8,107 bases of DNA from Acidobacteriota bacterium (GTDB taxonomy: Bacteria; Acidobacteriota; Vicinamibacteria; Vicinamibacterales; 2-12-FULL-66-21), in assembly GCA_013817065.1 (NCBI GenBank), contig JACDDJ010000174.1:1-8107 (forward strand), in the 5' to 3' direction. The position numbers and the translations under genes were made by a program. The notes beneath the pieces were generated by a model, which was not told the origin of the DNA, ran no database searches, and worked only from the letters and a program-made list of their open reading frames with translations. Positions 1-6,792 of this stretch are shown here, in pieces (position 1 is the first letter of the stretch; each line of letters begins with the position of its first letter).

Positions 1-123
1 GCCCGATCGAATCCAGCGGTGAATCGTGTCTCGGCTGATGCCGAGCTGGCGCGCCAGCTCGCTCTTACTCGCCCCCTGCGCCAGGTAGTGCCTGAGTAGC
101 ATTCGCGTCTCCCGTCCGATCAT
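1..123 (-). CDS. istA: IS21-family transposase IstA, N-terminal fragment (runs off window)
   Basis: Reading leftwards from an ATG at 121-123, the minus strand encodes 41 residues before the window edge. They include ELARQLGISRDTIHRWIRSG (about residues 22-41), a classic helix-turn-helix in which a short helix, the turn at LGIS and a recognition helix TIHRWIR follow one another. This arrangement, MIGRET followed by the HTH, is what IstA transposases of the IS21 family carry at their N terminus for binding the terminal repeats. An AGGTGGAG ribosome-binding site sits about eight bases upstream of this ATG. A GTG at 133-135 is in frame but lies inside that site, so ATG is preferred. IS21-type repeats lie immediately upstream (157-262), which supports the family call. 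The catalytic RNase H-like domain and the partner ATPase IstB would lie outside the window, so intactness cannot be judged. Confidence 0.72.
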   Translation of the reverse strand, partial: MIGRETRMLLRHYLAQGASKSELARQLGISRDTIHRWIRSG

Positions 124-156
124 GCGCGTCTCCACCTTTGTGAAGACGCATGGTGA

Positions 157-262
157 TGTGAATCACCGGCCGGGAGCGACGCTCTCAGCCGGCAGCCAAA
201 CCGTGCTGCCGACTGTCAGATTTCACCCGCCACAATTGTCGAATTTACAACCGCCGTTAACA
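157..262 (-). repeat. Tandem terminal repeats and outer end of the IS21-type element
   Basis: Three related blocks lie upstream of istA. On the plus strand they are TGTCGAATTTACAACCGCC (237-255), TGTCAGATTTCACCCGCC (214-231) and the weaker TGTGAATCACCGGCC (157-171). Read on the minus strand they share a GGCGG-like start followed by an AT-rich core and GACA/CACA. IS21-family ends are known to carry several such transposase-binding repeats. The element end is placed at 262, because the minus strand there begins TGTTAACGGCGG, a TGT-type terminus. The opposite end lies outside the window. Confidence 0.6.
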
Positions 263-507
263 CCGTAGACGCAACTTGCGGATTGGTTCGAGAAATCCAG
301 AGCCCCTCATCGGCGACGCATCACTCGTCGTCTTCGGTCGTACCCAGCACGGAAGACGTAATCAAGACGTCAGGCAGGCGTTGCAGGTTCCGCTTCAGGA
401 GCGCTGCAAAAGCCGAAAATTGGTTCAGAACAGGGAAGAGGCGCCCATCTGGTCGTGCTTTCTGCTACGATTCGCGCCGCCGGGCCGGTCCACGGCGTGC
501 AGGAAAG

Positions 508-548
508 GGCCGGTTTAGGGTGTGGATTAATGGCCGGTTTCTGGGTGT
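508..548. repeat. Pair of 16-17 bp direct repeats
   Basis: GGCCGGTTTAGGGTGT (508-523) recurs as GGCCGGTTTCTGGGTGT (532-548), 24 bases apart start to start and differing by one inserted base and one neighbouring substitution. Spaced short repeats of this form resemble the tandem terminal repeats of IS21-type elements, so this may be a second, otherwise lost, IS21 end. No transposase sequence is attached, so the assignment is tentative. Confidence 0.4.
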
Positions 549-592
549 CCACCGAGGAGACGTGAGCCCGACCTGGCTGGGGCCGATAGCTC

Positions 593-605
593 GGGTTCGA
601 TTCCC
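593..605 (+). other. tRNA T-arm-like sequence, no complete tRNA
   Basis: GGGTTCGATTCCC is a three-base-pair stem around the loop TTCGATT, the sequence expected at tRNA positions 54-60. The fourth stem pair is a C-C mismatch. The downstream CCCCGGT has no matching 5' acceptor strand upstream, and no CCA follows. It is either a remnant of a tRNA or tmRNA 3' end, as left behind at integration sites, or chance. Confidence 0.2.
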
Positions 606-624
606 CACCCCGGTAATCACAAGG

Positions 625-1455
625 GATTGACGAGCCGTCTTGCGGGTAGCGGCCCTCGTGGAGGGCAACAGCCTCCGCGCCCACCAGCCGTATGACGGAT
701 GTGTCGATTAACACCGTCACGAAACTGCTGGTCGATCTCGGCTTGGTCTGCGCGAAGTATCAGTACGAGACGCTGACAAACCTCCCCTGCAAGCGCATCG
801 AATGCGATGAGATTTGGTCGTTCGTCGGCGCGAAGGATCAGAACGTTCCCGAAGAGAAGCGCGGTCAGTTTGGCTTGGCTCAGTGTGGACGTGGACGGCG
901 CTCTGCGCCGACACGAAGATCGTTCCGTCCTGGCTGATTGGTCCGCGTGACGCTGGCGCGGCTCACCAGTTTATGCAGGAGTTGGCCTCACGTCTGAAGC
1001 GCCCCGTGCAGATCACGACGGACGGACACAAGGTGTACGTGAACGCGGTGGAAGGCGCGTTCGGAGCCGATGTGGACTTCGCTAGGCTCACGAAGATCTA
1101 CGGGAACGATCCGACGAACGAAACGCGTTACAGTCGCGCGAAGATCCTGAGCAGCACCAAGGAGGTAATAAAAGGCAACCCCAATCCCGCCCTTATCTCC
1201 ACGTCGTACGTCGAGCGCCAGAATCTCACGATGCGGATGTCGATGCGCCGGTTCACGCGACTCACAAACGGTTTTAGCAAGAAGGTCGAGAACCACGCGC
1301 ACGCCGTGGCCCTCCACTTCATGCACTACAACTTCTGCCGCATCCACAAGACGCTGCGCGTTACCCCAGCGATGGCCGCTGGCGTTACGCAGCACGTCTG
1401 GAGCTTGGAAGAGGTTATTGGGCTGTTTGATGCAGCCGTTAAAAAAGCGGCATAG
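625..1455 (+). pseudogene. IS1-like DDE transposase, frameshifted
   Basis: The reading frame must be pieced together from three segments. The first (about 634-678) gives VAALVEGNSLRA, the N-terminal zinc/HTH-proximal part. The second (from about 680, with ATG at 692) gives SINTVTKLLVDLG and KRIECDEIWSFVGAK, which holds the first catalytic Asp. The third (about 880-1455) gives VWTWTALCADTK, ITTDGHKVY with the second Asp, and YVERQNLTMRMSMRRFTR with the catalytic Glu, followed by FSKKVENHAHAV, as in InsB of IS1. Joining them requires one extra base near 680-690 and one missing base near 875-882 (GQFG then LGSVWTW). An in-frame TGA at 628 leaves no clear start. The family encodes the cut-and-paste or copying enzyme of IS1-related elements. 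No inverted repeats could be found flanking it, so the element is not delimited. It is very likely inactive. Confidence 0.8.
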
Positions 1456-1463
1456 TTAGCGAA

Positions 1464-1716
1464 ATGGTTATCCCGCAATACGCGGTTGTCAAGTCGCCAG
1501 CCTCCGCAACGAGCGTTCCTCTCTAAACTGGGAGGGTATGCCTTGCGTTGGCGATGAGGGGACCGTCGTGGACTACTATGGCGGCCGGCTGGATTCGTAC
1601 ATCGTAGAGTCCGTACGACCGGACGGGACGACAGCCTGTTAGCGGAATTCTCCGGCGATGAGCTGCTTGTCGTTTCGGCACCGCAGGCGTCAACCCCAGA
1701 CGCTACCGAAAATTGA
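1464..1716 (+). pseudogene. Remnant of a small DUF4926-like protein gene
   Basis: Three short frames follow each other. ATG at 1464 gives MVIPQYAVVKSP...ATSVPL and then a stop. The frame with ATG 1538 gives MPCVGDEGTVVDYYGGRLDSY and IVESVRPDGTTAC, then TAG at 1640-1642. The frame from 1642 gives AEFSGDELLVVSAPQ...TEN and TGA at 1714-1716. Joined, they make about 80 residues with the order of DUF4926: a hydrophobic start strand (YAVV), a GD.GTVV.YY core, a central IVE..PDG strand, and a closing DELLVV. DUF4926 is a small beta-rich domain of unknown function, often encoded beside other small accessory genes. Two one-base frameshifts break this copy. A GGAGGG lies directly before the 1538 ATG but is too close to act as a normal ribosome-binding site. 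The family call comes from motif memory and is moderate. Confidence 0.45.
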
Positions 1717-1746
1717 AACTGAGACACTACCCGAAAGACCGTGCAG

Positions 1747-1780
1747 TTGCTTCCGGGCCATTGCAGGCGTATGATCCTGC
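1747..1780 (+). promoter_or_regulatory. Sigma70-type promoter with an inverted repeat over the -10 box
   Basis: TTGCTT (1747-1752) and TATGAT (1770-1775) are separated by 17 bases, the optimal spacing. The -10 matches TATAAT at five of six positions; the -35 matches TTGACA at three. Transcription would begin at about 1782-1784, on or next to the sigma start codon at 1784. The inverted repeat GCAGG (1763-1767) / CCTGC (1776-1780) is centred on the -10 box and could be an operator. No Shine-Dalgarno sequence is visible before the ATG, which agrees with a leaderless message. Confidence 0.5.
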
Positions 1781-1783
1781 CGC

Positions 1784-2362
1784 ATGAATACCGACTCCTC
1801 GTTGCAGCTGGTCAACCTGGTCAAGGCCGGCGACGCGCCCGCCTTGGAGCGACTCCTGTTAAGATACCTCCCTCGGCTCAGGTGTTGGGCACATCGCCGA
1901 TTGCCGGCCTGGGCGCGACGTAACAATGACACGGAAGACCTGGTGCAGGAGACCCTCGTAAACGCCGCGCGAAATCTGAGGGGTCTGCGTATGCAGCATG
2001 CAGGGTCACTTCGAACTTACATGCGCCGTGCGCTGGAGAATCGAATCAACGACGAGATCAGGCGCGCGCACCGCTGCCCTCCCACGGTAGAGCTGGCGCA
2101 TACGTTGTCCGGAGATGATCCATCAGAGCTGGAGCGGGTTATTTCACGGGAGGATCTTGCTCGGTGTCGTGCCGCTCTGGCGCGGTTATCCGCAGCGGAC
2201 CGGGAGATTCTTATGGTGCGGCTGACTCGGGGCGATGTCAGTTTCCGCACGCTGGCATCACTGACCGGTAAGCCTAGTGAAGACGCCGCGAGAGTTGCAC
2301 TCGCGCGAGCGGTAAGGCGCCTGGCTCTCGAAATGGAACGGCTGGAGGCCTGTCCACTCTGA
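1784..2362 (+). CDS. ECF-type RNA polymerase sigma factor
   Basis: This 192-residue protein has the two-domain layout of extracytoplasmic-function sigma factors, which direct RNA polymerase to a dedicated promoter set. Region 2 covers about residues 10-95. It contains the acidic motif DTEDLVQET (49-57), which contacts the beta-prime clamp helices, and the basic recognition helix RTYMRRALENRINDEIRRA (77-95) for the -10 element. A linker follows. Region 4 (about 125-185) has LARLSAADREILMVRL and an HTH around FRTLASLTGKPSEDAARVALARAVRRL, which reads the -35. The length is typical. The kinase gene starts 31 bases downstream on the same strand, so the two are probably one transcript. ECF factors adjacent to Ser/Thr kinases are known (Vibrio EcfP/PknT, ECF43). 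EcfP lacks the region-2 acidic motif and gains charge by phosphorylation, whereas this protein keeps it. No anti-sigma factor is visible nearby. Confidence 0.88.
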   Translation: MNTDSSLQLVNLVKAGDAPALERLLLRYLPRLRCWAHRRLPAWARRNNDTEDLVQETLVNAARNLRGLRMQHAGSLRTYMRRALENRINDEIRRAHRCPPTVELAHTLSGDDPSELERVISREDLARCRAALARLSAADREILMVRLTRGDVSFRTLASLTGKPSEDAARVALARAVRRLALEMERLEACPL

Positions 2363-2393
2363 GTCCCCGCCCTCAGGAGTCGAGTCTAGTGGC

Positions 2394-5000
2394 ATGCCCC
2401 TCCCACAGCCAGCACCTGCAGCGGAACAGCCTCACAACCGCAGTGAACTCCTCGTCGAGGCCCTACTGGATGCCAGCTCGCGGCGGAGACCGCGCTCGGC
2501 GATCCGTGTTCTGGTAGATGCGAGTATTCCGCTCGTGGTCCTGCGCGTGCTCGTATCAGTCGGTGCGTGGCTGTCGGGATATCCGATTGCGCCGGCAGAC
2601 GCGCCGCTAGGGTCATTAACGGGTGCTGCGCTTTTCGTCTGCTACGGCACTACCGGAGCGTTGCTTCTGACAGTCGGCCAGCGGGACGAACGCGCCCGCT
2701 ACTTGGGTGCTTTTTTCCTAGTAATCGCGAGTGCTTTTGCGCGGGAGCCCGCTGAAGCTCTCGCGATGACGAGCGGCCCTGGCGTGCTTCGTGAGTTCGC
2801 CACTCTGCGGTATGACCCTTTACTTCCGCTCTATTTTTCGCTGTTCGTCAGTCGATTCCCAAGACACGCCTCCGAGTCAAGCTACCGGCCGTGCGACCTT
2901 TTAGTCGCGTTGTGCGCCTCGTTCGCCGGCTTGGCCGGAACAACCGCAATCATCGACTGGGGGACTCGTGGTGGGCGCCTAATCACCTCTGGAATGTGGC
3001 TGCAACCCAGTGATGCTTACTGGACGATAATCTTCGGCCTGCTGTGCGGTGGCCTGATACTGCTGCTATGGCGAAGCCGAACCGCCACCGGGGCCGAACG
3101 GGTGCGAGCGGTCTGGTTTTCGGTAGGGCTGGCGGTCGGACTCATTCCTCTTTGCGCCGCGGTTCTGCTCTATGCCTCCAGCGAAACTTTTAAGGCACTC
3201 ACACTGCGGCCTGATGTCCGCTCCGCTTTCGGCGCCTTCATTGCCGTCGGGCTGCTGACGATTCCCCCGTCCACGATGTATTCCGTGGCTGTGCGGCAGG
3301 TGCTTGAGATCCGCATCGTTATTCGGCGTGCCCTTCGCTGCGCGTTAGCGAAGGTTGCGACGGTGGGGCTATGCCTTTTGCCACTTGTCTTGCTGGCGTG
3401 GACAGCATACGCCAGCCGCAGCCATACCATTGCGGGGTTTGCGCAAGACCCGTGGGGCAGGTTGTTAATCGCGGCCGCATCTATCGGAATCCTTGGCATG
3501 GTCGTCGTCCATCGACTTCTCGGATGGCTGGAAAGAGTGATTCTGCACGGACCCTACGACAGCTTTGCGGCAATCTCTGATCTTCGACAGCGGCTCGAAA
3601 CGGCAGCCAATCCTGCTGCAGTCGTCGACCATACCCGCAGAGTTATCGAAGCTACTCTGCGGCCGGCAAGCGTGACGGCGGTATACGCAGCATACCGCGG
3701 TGCCCCGTTTTCAAACACCACGAGTGGCACCCGCGCACTTGCAGCAGACTCGTCGCTCGTGGAGGTGCTTACCCGCTCGACCGATGCTGCTGTACCTGTA
3801 ACGGATGCGCTCCTGCGCTTTGTTGGGACATCCGACGCAGCCTGGCTGTCCGGTTCGTGTGCCGAGCACTTGTTGTGCATTCGGCTGACGGGCGAGATAG
3901 TCGGCATAATTGCACTCGCAGAACGCTCGAGTGAGCGACCGTACAACGTGGAGGATTGTCGGTTTCTTGCGGAACTGTCGCAGACGGCAGCAGTGCATCT
4001 ACAGCATCTCCCGAGGAGACAACCAAGTCAACAGCAGGACTCGCGCGGCGACTCATCCACTCGCCCGGCAATGGAGTGCAGCGGTTGCGGCGAGGTCTCC
4101 GGGCCTGACATCGTCGGCACGTGCCCGGCGTGTGGTCATCCTCTCGATTTCTGCCAGTTGCCGCCCATTGTGGGCGGGAAATTCCGCATTCAGAGAAGGA
4201 TAGGACGGGGCGGGATGGGCATCGTTTACTTAGCCAAGGATGAGCGCCTCCAGCGGGATGTTGCGGTGAAAACCCTGCCGTATATTTCCGTAGCTGCAGA
4301 ACGGCGTCTCGAACGCGAAGCCCAGTTTATGGCCCGGGTGTCTCATCCGCACGTAGCATCGATTTATTCGCTCGAAGCTTGGGGTGACCGGCCCGTGCTG
4401 GTCACGGAGTATCTCTCCGGAGGCACGCTCCAGACCCGCCTGCTCACCGGGCGCCCTCAGCCGAATGAAGTTGTGTCGTGGGGCCTCCAGCTAGCACAAG
4501 GATTGACGCGCCTCCACCGAGAGGGTCTGGTTCACGGCGACCTTAAGCCCAGCAACATCGGGTTTGATGCTGTAGGGGCCGCTAAGCTCCTGGACTTCGG
4601 CTTGGCGGAAACCGCTGCGGATCGTAATCGGAACGTGAACAGGGTGTTGTCGACGGCGAACCAGGCGCAGTTCGGGACACCCTTCTACGCTTGTCCAGAA
4701 ATGGACGAGCGCCCGCCCTGTCCTAGCTTCGATCTGTGGGGCTTGGCGCTCGTCCTATATGAGGCCCTAGCGGGTAGAGCTAGTATTCACGCTACTGCCA
4801 ATGGTCGTCCCAAGCTACCGCTGGTGCCGTTGACAGACCTACACCCGGACGTCTCCACCACGCTTTCGCACTTCTTCGTCCGGGCGCTCAGCGCCGAGCC
4901 CGCTCTGCGGCCATCCTCGGCGGCCGAGTTCGGCCTGTGGCTGCGCCGATCTGCCCCCATCACTGCGGTGTCCCCAGGGGCACCATATTCCAGCCTTTAA
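2394..5000 (+). CDS. Membrane sensor-GAF-zinc ribbon Ser/Thr protein kinase
   Basis: An intact 868-residue protein. Residues about 43-373 hold some eight to ten membrane helices ending in a sensor-type signature (GAERVRAVWFSVGLAVGL, then LEIRIVIRRALRCALA at 304-319), seen in ComP-like and acidobacterial signalling proteins. Residues about 390-540 form a GAF-like domain. Residues 562-580 are a zinc ribbon, CSGC and CPAC separated by 11 residues. The C-terminal kinase (about 597-852) has the glycine loop GRGGMG (604-609), VAVK Lys626, alpha-C Glu642, catalytic loop HGDLKPSN (Asp716, Lys718, Asn721), DFG (734-736), GTPFYACPE (761-769), Asp780 and LRP Arg839. All core residues are present, so it should be active. 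The usual HRD is HGD, making it a non-RD kinase. PknB-type kinases have the reverse order, kinase first. AGGAG at 2375-2379 lies 14 bases before the ATG, a long spacing that may lower translation relative to the sigma factor. Substrates are unknown; the upstream sigma factor is the first candidate. Confidence 0.9.
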   Translation: MPLPQPAPAAEQPHNRSELLVEALLDASSRRRPRSAIRVLVDASIPLVVLRVLVSVGAWLSGYPIAPADAPLGSLTGAALFVCYGTTGALLLTVGQRDERARYLGAFFLVIASAFAREPAEALAMTSGPGVLREFATLRYDPLLPLYFSLFVSRFPRHASESSYRPCDLLVALCASFAGLAGTTAIIDWGTRGGRLITSGMWLQPSDAYWTIIFGLLCGGLILLLWRSRTATGAERVRAVWFSVGLAVGLIPLCAAVLLYASSETFKALTLRPDVRSAFGAFIAVGLLTIPPSTMYSVAVRQVLEIRIVIRRALRCALAKVATVGLCLLPLVLLAWTAYASRSHTIAGFAQDPWGRLLIAAASIGILGMVVVHRLLGWLERVILHGPYDSFAAISDLRQRLETAANPAAVVDHTRRVIEATLRPASVTAVYAAYRGAPFSNTTSGTRALAADSSLVEVLTRSTDAAVPVTDALLRFVGTSDAAWLSGSCAEHLLCIRLTGEIVGIIALAERSSERPYNVEDCRFLAELSQTAAVHLQHLPRRQPSQQQDSRGDSSTRPAMECSGCGEVSGPDIVGTCPACGHPLDFCQLPPIVGGKFRIQRRIGRGGMGIVYLAKDERLQRDVAVKTLPYISVAAERRLEREAQFMARVSHPHVASIYSLEAWGDRPVLVTEYLSGGTLQTRLLTGRPQPNEVVSWGLQLAQGLTRLHREGLVHGDLKPSNIGFDAVGAAKLLDFGLAETAADRNRNVNRVLSTANQAQFGTPFYACPEMDERPPCPSFDLWGLALVLYEALAGRASIHATANGRPKLPLVPLTDLHPDVSTTLSHFFVRALSAEPALRPSSAAEFGLWLRRSAPITAVSPGAPYSSL

Positions 5001-5327
5001 CGCTCGCGCCTTGGTTCGATGGGCGGCAGCCTCGAAGCGTTCCGCGGCTGTATCGACGTGCTCCGCAAGAATTGTCATGTCGCCGCCCTCTAATGCGAGC
5101 GACGCCGAGTAGCGCCCCATAGATGCAACGTAGTCAAGCAGGTGGTGCTTCGCACGCTGCCACTCGGCACGGCCCTCAGCGCTGCCCAAGTTTGCCGTCA
5201 GGTAAGGGCGATAGCGTCGCTGTAACGTTCTGATTGCAGCACTATGAACGCGTACGTGACCAGCGCCTGCACCGAAGGCGTAGCAGAACTGACCCAGAAC
5301 ACTCTCGATCTCTTCGTGACATTCCAT
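4839..5327 (-). CDS. Small helical protein of unknown function, convergent with the kinase gene
   Basis: I do not recognise this family. The start at 5327 is chosen over an in-frame ATG at 5369 because a strong GGGAGGAG ribosome-binding site (5335-5342) lies seven bases upstream, giving 162 residues. The first 110 or so look like a genuine soluble helical protein (ECHEEIESVLGQFCYAF, RTLQRRYRPYL, EWQRAKHHLLDYVASMGRYS, AEHVDTAAERFEAAAHRT), rich in charged and aromatic residues, with no signal peptide or membrane segment. The last 50 or so residues, antisense to the kinase C terminus, are Gly/Arg/Pro-rich and look like read-through, so the natural stop may have been lost. The frames overlap tail to tail for 162 bases, which is unusually long. 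The gene is transcribed toward the kinase and belongs to a different unit. Confidence 0.6.
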   Translation of the reverse strand: MECHEEIESVLGQFCYAFGAGAGHVRVHSAAIRTLQRRYRPYLTANLGSAEGRAEWQRAKHHLLDYVASMGRYSASLALEGGDMTILAEHVDTAAERFEAAAHRTKARALKAGIWCPWGHRSDGGRSAQPQAELGRRGWPQSGLGAERPDEEVRKRGGDVRV

Positions 5328-5334
5328 ATCGTAG

Positions 5335-5342
5335 CTCCTCCC
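5335..5342 (-). promoter_or_regulatory. Ribosome-binding site that fixes the start at 5327
   Basis: The minus strand reads GGGAGGAG, then seven bases, then ATG at 5327-5325. It favours this start over the in-frame ATG at 5369, which has no such site. Confidence 0.65.
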
Positions 5343-5464
5343 AGAAGGGCCGCCCTCTATCTCGAACACCGCGCTTACTCCCTACTGACGATGCCCACGT
5401 CAGAAGCGAACGGCCACACCCTGAGAGCCCTGACGCTGGGCACCTACAGGGGTTCTTTCCGGGT

Positions 5465-5501
5465 ACATGGGTAACAAACACCTCTGAGGACATGGGTAAC
5501 A
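5465..5501 (+). repeat. Left inverted repeat of the IS481 element
   Basis: It consists of ACATGGGTAACA (5465-5476), a spacer containing CCTCTGAGG, and a second ACATGGGTAACA (5490-5501). The two copies are exactly 25 bases apart, suggesting two transposase-binding sites per end. It pairs with 6793-6829. Confidence 0.85.
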
Positions 5502-5535
5502 CTTTTCGGCCACAGTCACGCAGGAGGATTGCGCG

Positions 5536-6695
5536 ATGCCGTGGCAGGAGATGGCGCCCATGGATCTTCGGAGTCAGTTTGTGGCGGAGTTCGGGACCGG
5601 GTGGTTCACGATGACGGAACTCGCCGACACGTATCGGATCAGCCGCAAGACGGCGTACAAGTGGGTCCGCCGCCATGCGCAGGACGGAGCGACCGGGTTG
5701 GCGGATCGCTCGCGACGTCCCCGCCGCTGTCCGCACGCCCCCTCCGCGGCCGTCATCAAGGCGCTGCTCGACGCACGCCGTCGGCACCCGACTTGGGGGG
5801 CGCCCAAATTGATCGCGTGGTTGCAGCGACAAGACCCCAGCATGGTGTGGGCCCGCGAGCTCCACCGCGTGCGCGCTGCTGCAAGACGCCGGGCTCGGTG
5901 CGGAGCCGTCGTCCGCGTCGTCCCGCTGCCGCCCGGCAACCCGCGGCTGAGTACGCCGATCGCACCTAACGACCTGTGGACGGTCGACTACAAAAGGGGA
6001 ATTCCGCACGGGCGACGCGCGCTGGTGTTACCCGTTGACGCTGCGCGACGGCGCGAGCCGCTATGTCTTGCGGATCGACGCGTTGGTCGCCCCGACGTAT
6101 GCGACCACGCGCCAGCGGTTTGCCCGCGCGTTCGCCGAGTATGGCCTTCCGCTGGGGCTCCGGAGCGACAACGGGACCCCCTTCGCCAGTACCGGCTTGG
6201 GAGGATTGTCCCAACTCGCGGTGTGGTGGTTGCAACTCGGTATTCGGCTCGAGCGCATTCTCCCGGGGCATCCCGAACAGAACGGCGCCCATGAGCAGTT
6301 CCACGCGGTGCTCAAGGCGGAAACGACGCGTCCGCCGGCCCGCACGGCTGGCGCGCAGCAACGCCGATTCGCCCGCTTCCGGGACGAATACAACCACGAC
6401 CGGCCGCACCAGGCCCTTGGACAGACGCCACCTGCTACGTACTACACCGTCTCGGACCGACGGCTGCCGCGTCGGGTCTCGCCGTTCGAGTACTTGGGTC
6501 ATCTCGAGGTGCGGCGCGTCGGCTCCAATGGCTGTGTGCTGGTGGCAACACGTGGTCTTTCTCGGACGAGCGCTCGCCGGCCACAACGTCGGCTTCGAAG
6601 AAATCGCTGACGGCGTGTGGGCCATCCAGGTCGGGCTGCAGCCCATCGCGCACTTCGATGCCCGCACCCGCCACGTCAGCGCGCCGCCATGGTGA
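5536..6695 (+). pseudogene. IS481-family transposase, multiple frameshifts
   Basis: An AGGAGG at 5522-5527 precedes the ATG by eight bases. The first frame runs MPWQEMAPMDLRSQFV and an HTH (MTELADTYRISRKTAYKWVRR), then LADRSRRP and HPTWGAPKLIAWLQ, all hallmarks of IS481. Around 5850-5910 the match moves to another frame (PASSTACALLQDAGL) and then returns (PPGNPRLSTP, NDLWTVDYK with the first catalytic Asp). An extra A in the AAAA run at about 5991-5995 shifts the frame to GEFRTGDARWCYPLTLRDG. That frame carries RSDNGTPF (second Asp) and HPEQNGAHEQF (Glu), then FRDEYNHDRPHQALGQ. An extra base near 6538-6541 moves to the last frame, VVFLGRALAGHNVGFEEIADGVWAI, ending in TGA at 6693-6695. The whole family length is present, but at least four frame changes make it inactive unless they are sequencing errors. 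Confidence 0.85.
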
Positions 6696-6792
6696 GGGCC
6701 GTACACGTCTCAGCCGCAGGCTTGCCCCCGCTCGCGACGGGGCGCTCGGCGACCATGTCGCCTCGCGCCTGCCCACACCAACCTCAATCATC

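Larger units (their letters stand above)
263..624. other. Intergenic stretch without a convincing gene
   Basis: Open frames exist on both strands here, for example 283-630 plus and 370-720 minus. Their translations are rich in Arg, Ser and Pro, have no recognisable domain, and overlap one another in conflicting frames, so none is called. The stretch holds a pair of direct repeats (508-548) and a tRNA T-arm-like sequence (593-605), listed separately. It is probably old element debris between the IS21 end and the IS1-like transposase. Confidence 0.5.

Noticed and set aside
370..720. A 116-codon minus-strand open frame across the gene-free stretch
   Set aside because: Part of it (GGESNPSYRPQ) has the look of translated tRNA-like sequence, it has no ribosome-binding site, and it runs into the antisense of the transposase.
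860..890. Programmed -1 frameshift in the IS1-like transposase, as between InsA and InsB of IS1
   Set aside because: No A-rich slippery heptamer is present here, the break lies inside the catalytic domain rather than between the HTH and catalytic parts, and a second frameshift exists upstream.
1434..1450. Hairpin GCCG...CGGC with an A-rich loop at the end of the IS1-like gene as a terminator
   Set aside because: The stem is only four base pairs, it lies inside the coding region, and no T-run follows.
5242..6009. A 255-codon minus-strand open frame
   Set aside because: It is antisense to the IS481 end and transposase and is Arg/Pro-rich with no domain. High-GC coding DNA commonly gives such shadows.
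5966..6706. A 246-codon minus-strand open frame
   Set aside because: It is antisense to the IS481 DDE domain, whose motifs are clear on the plus strand.
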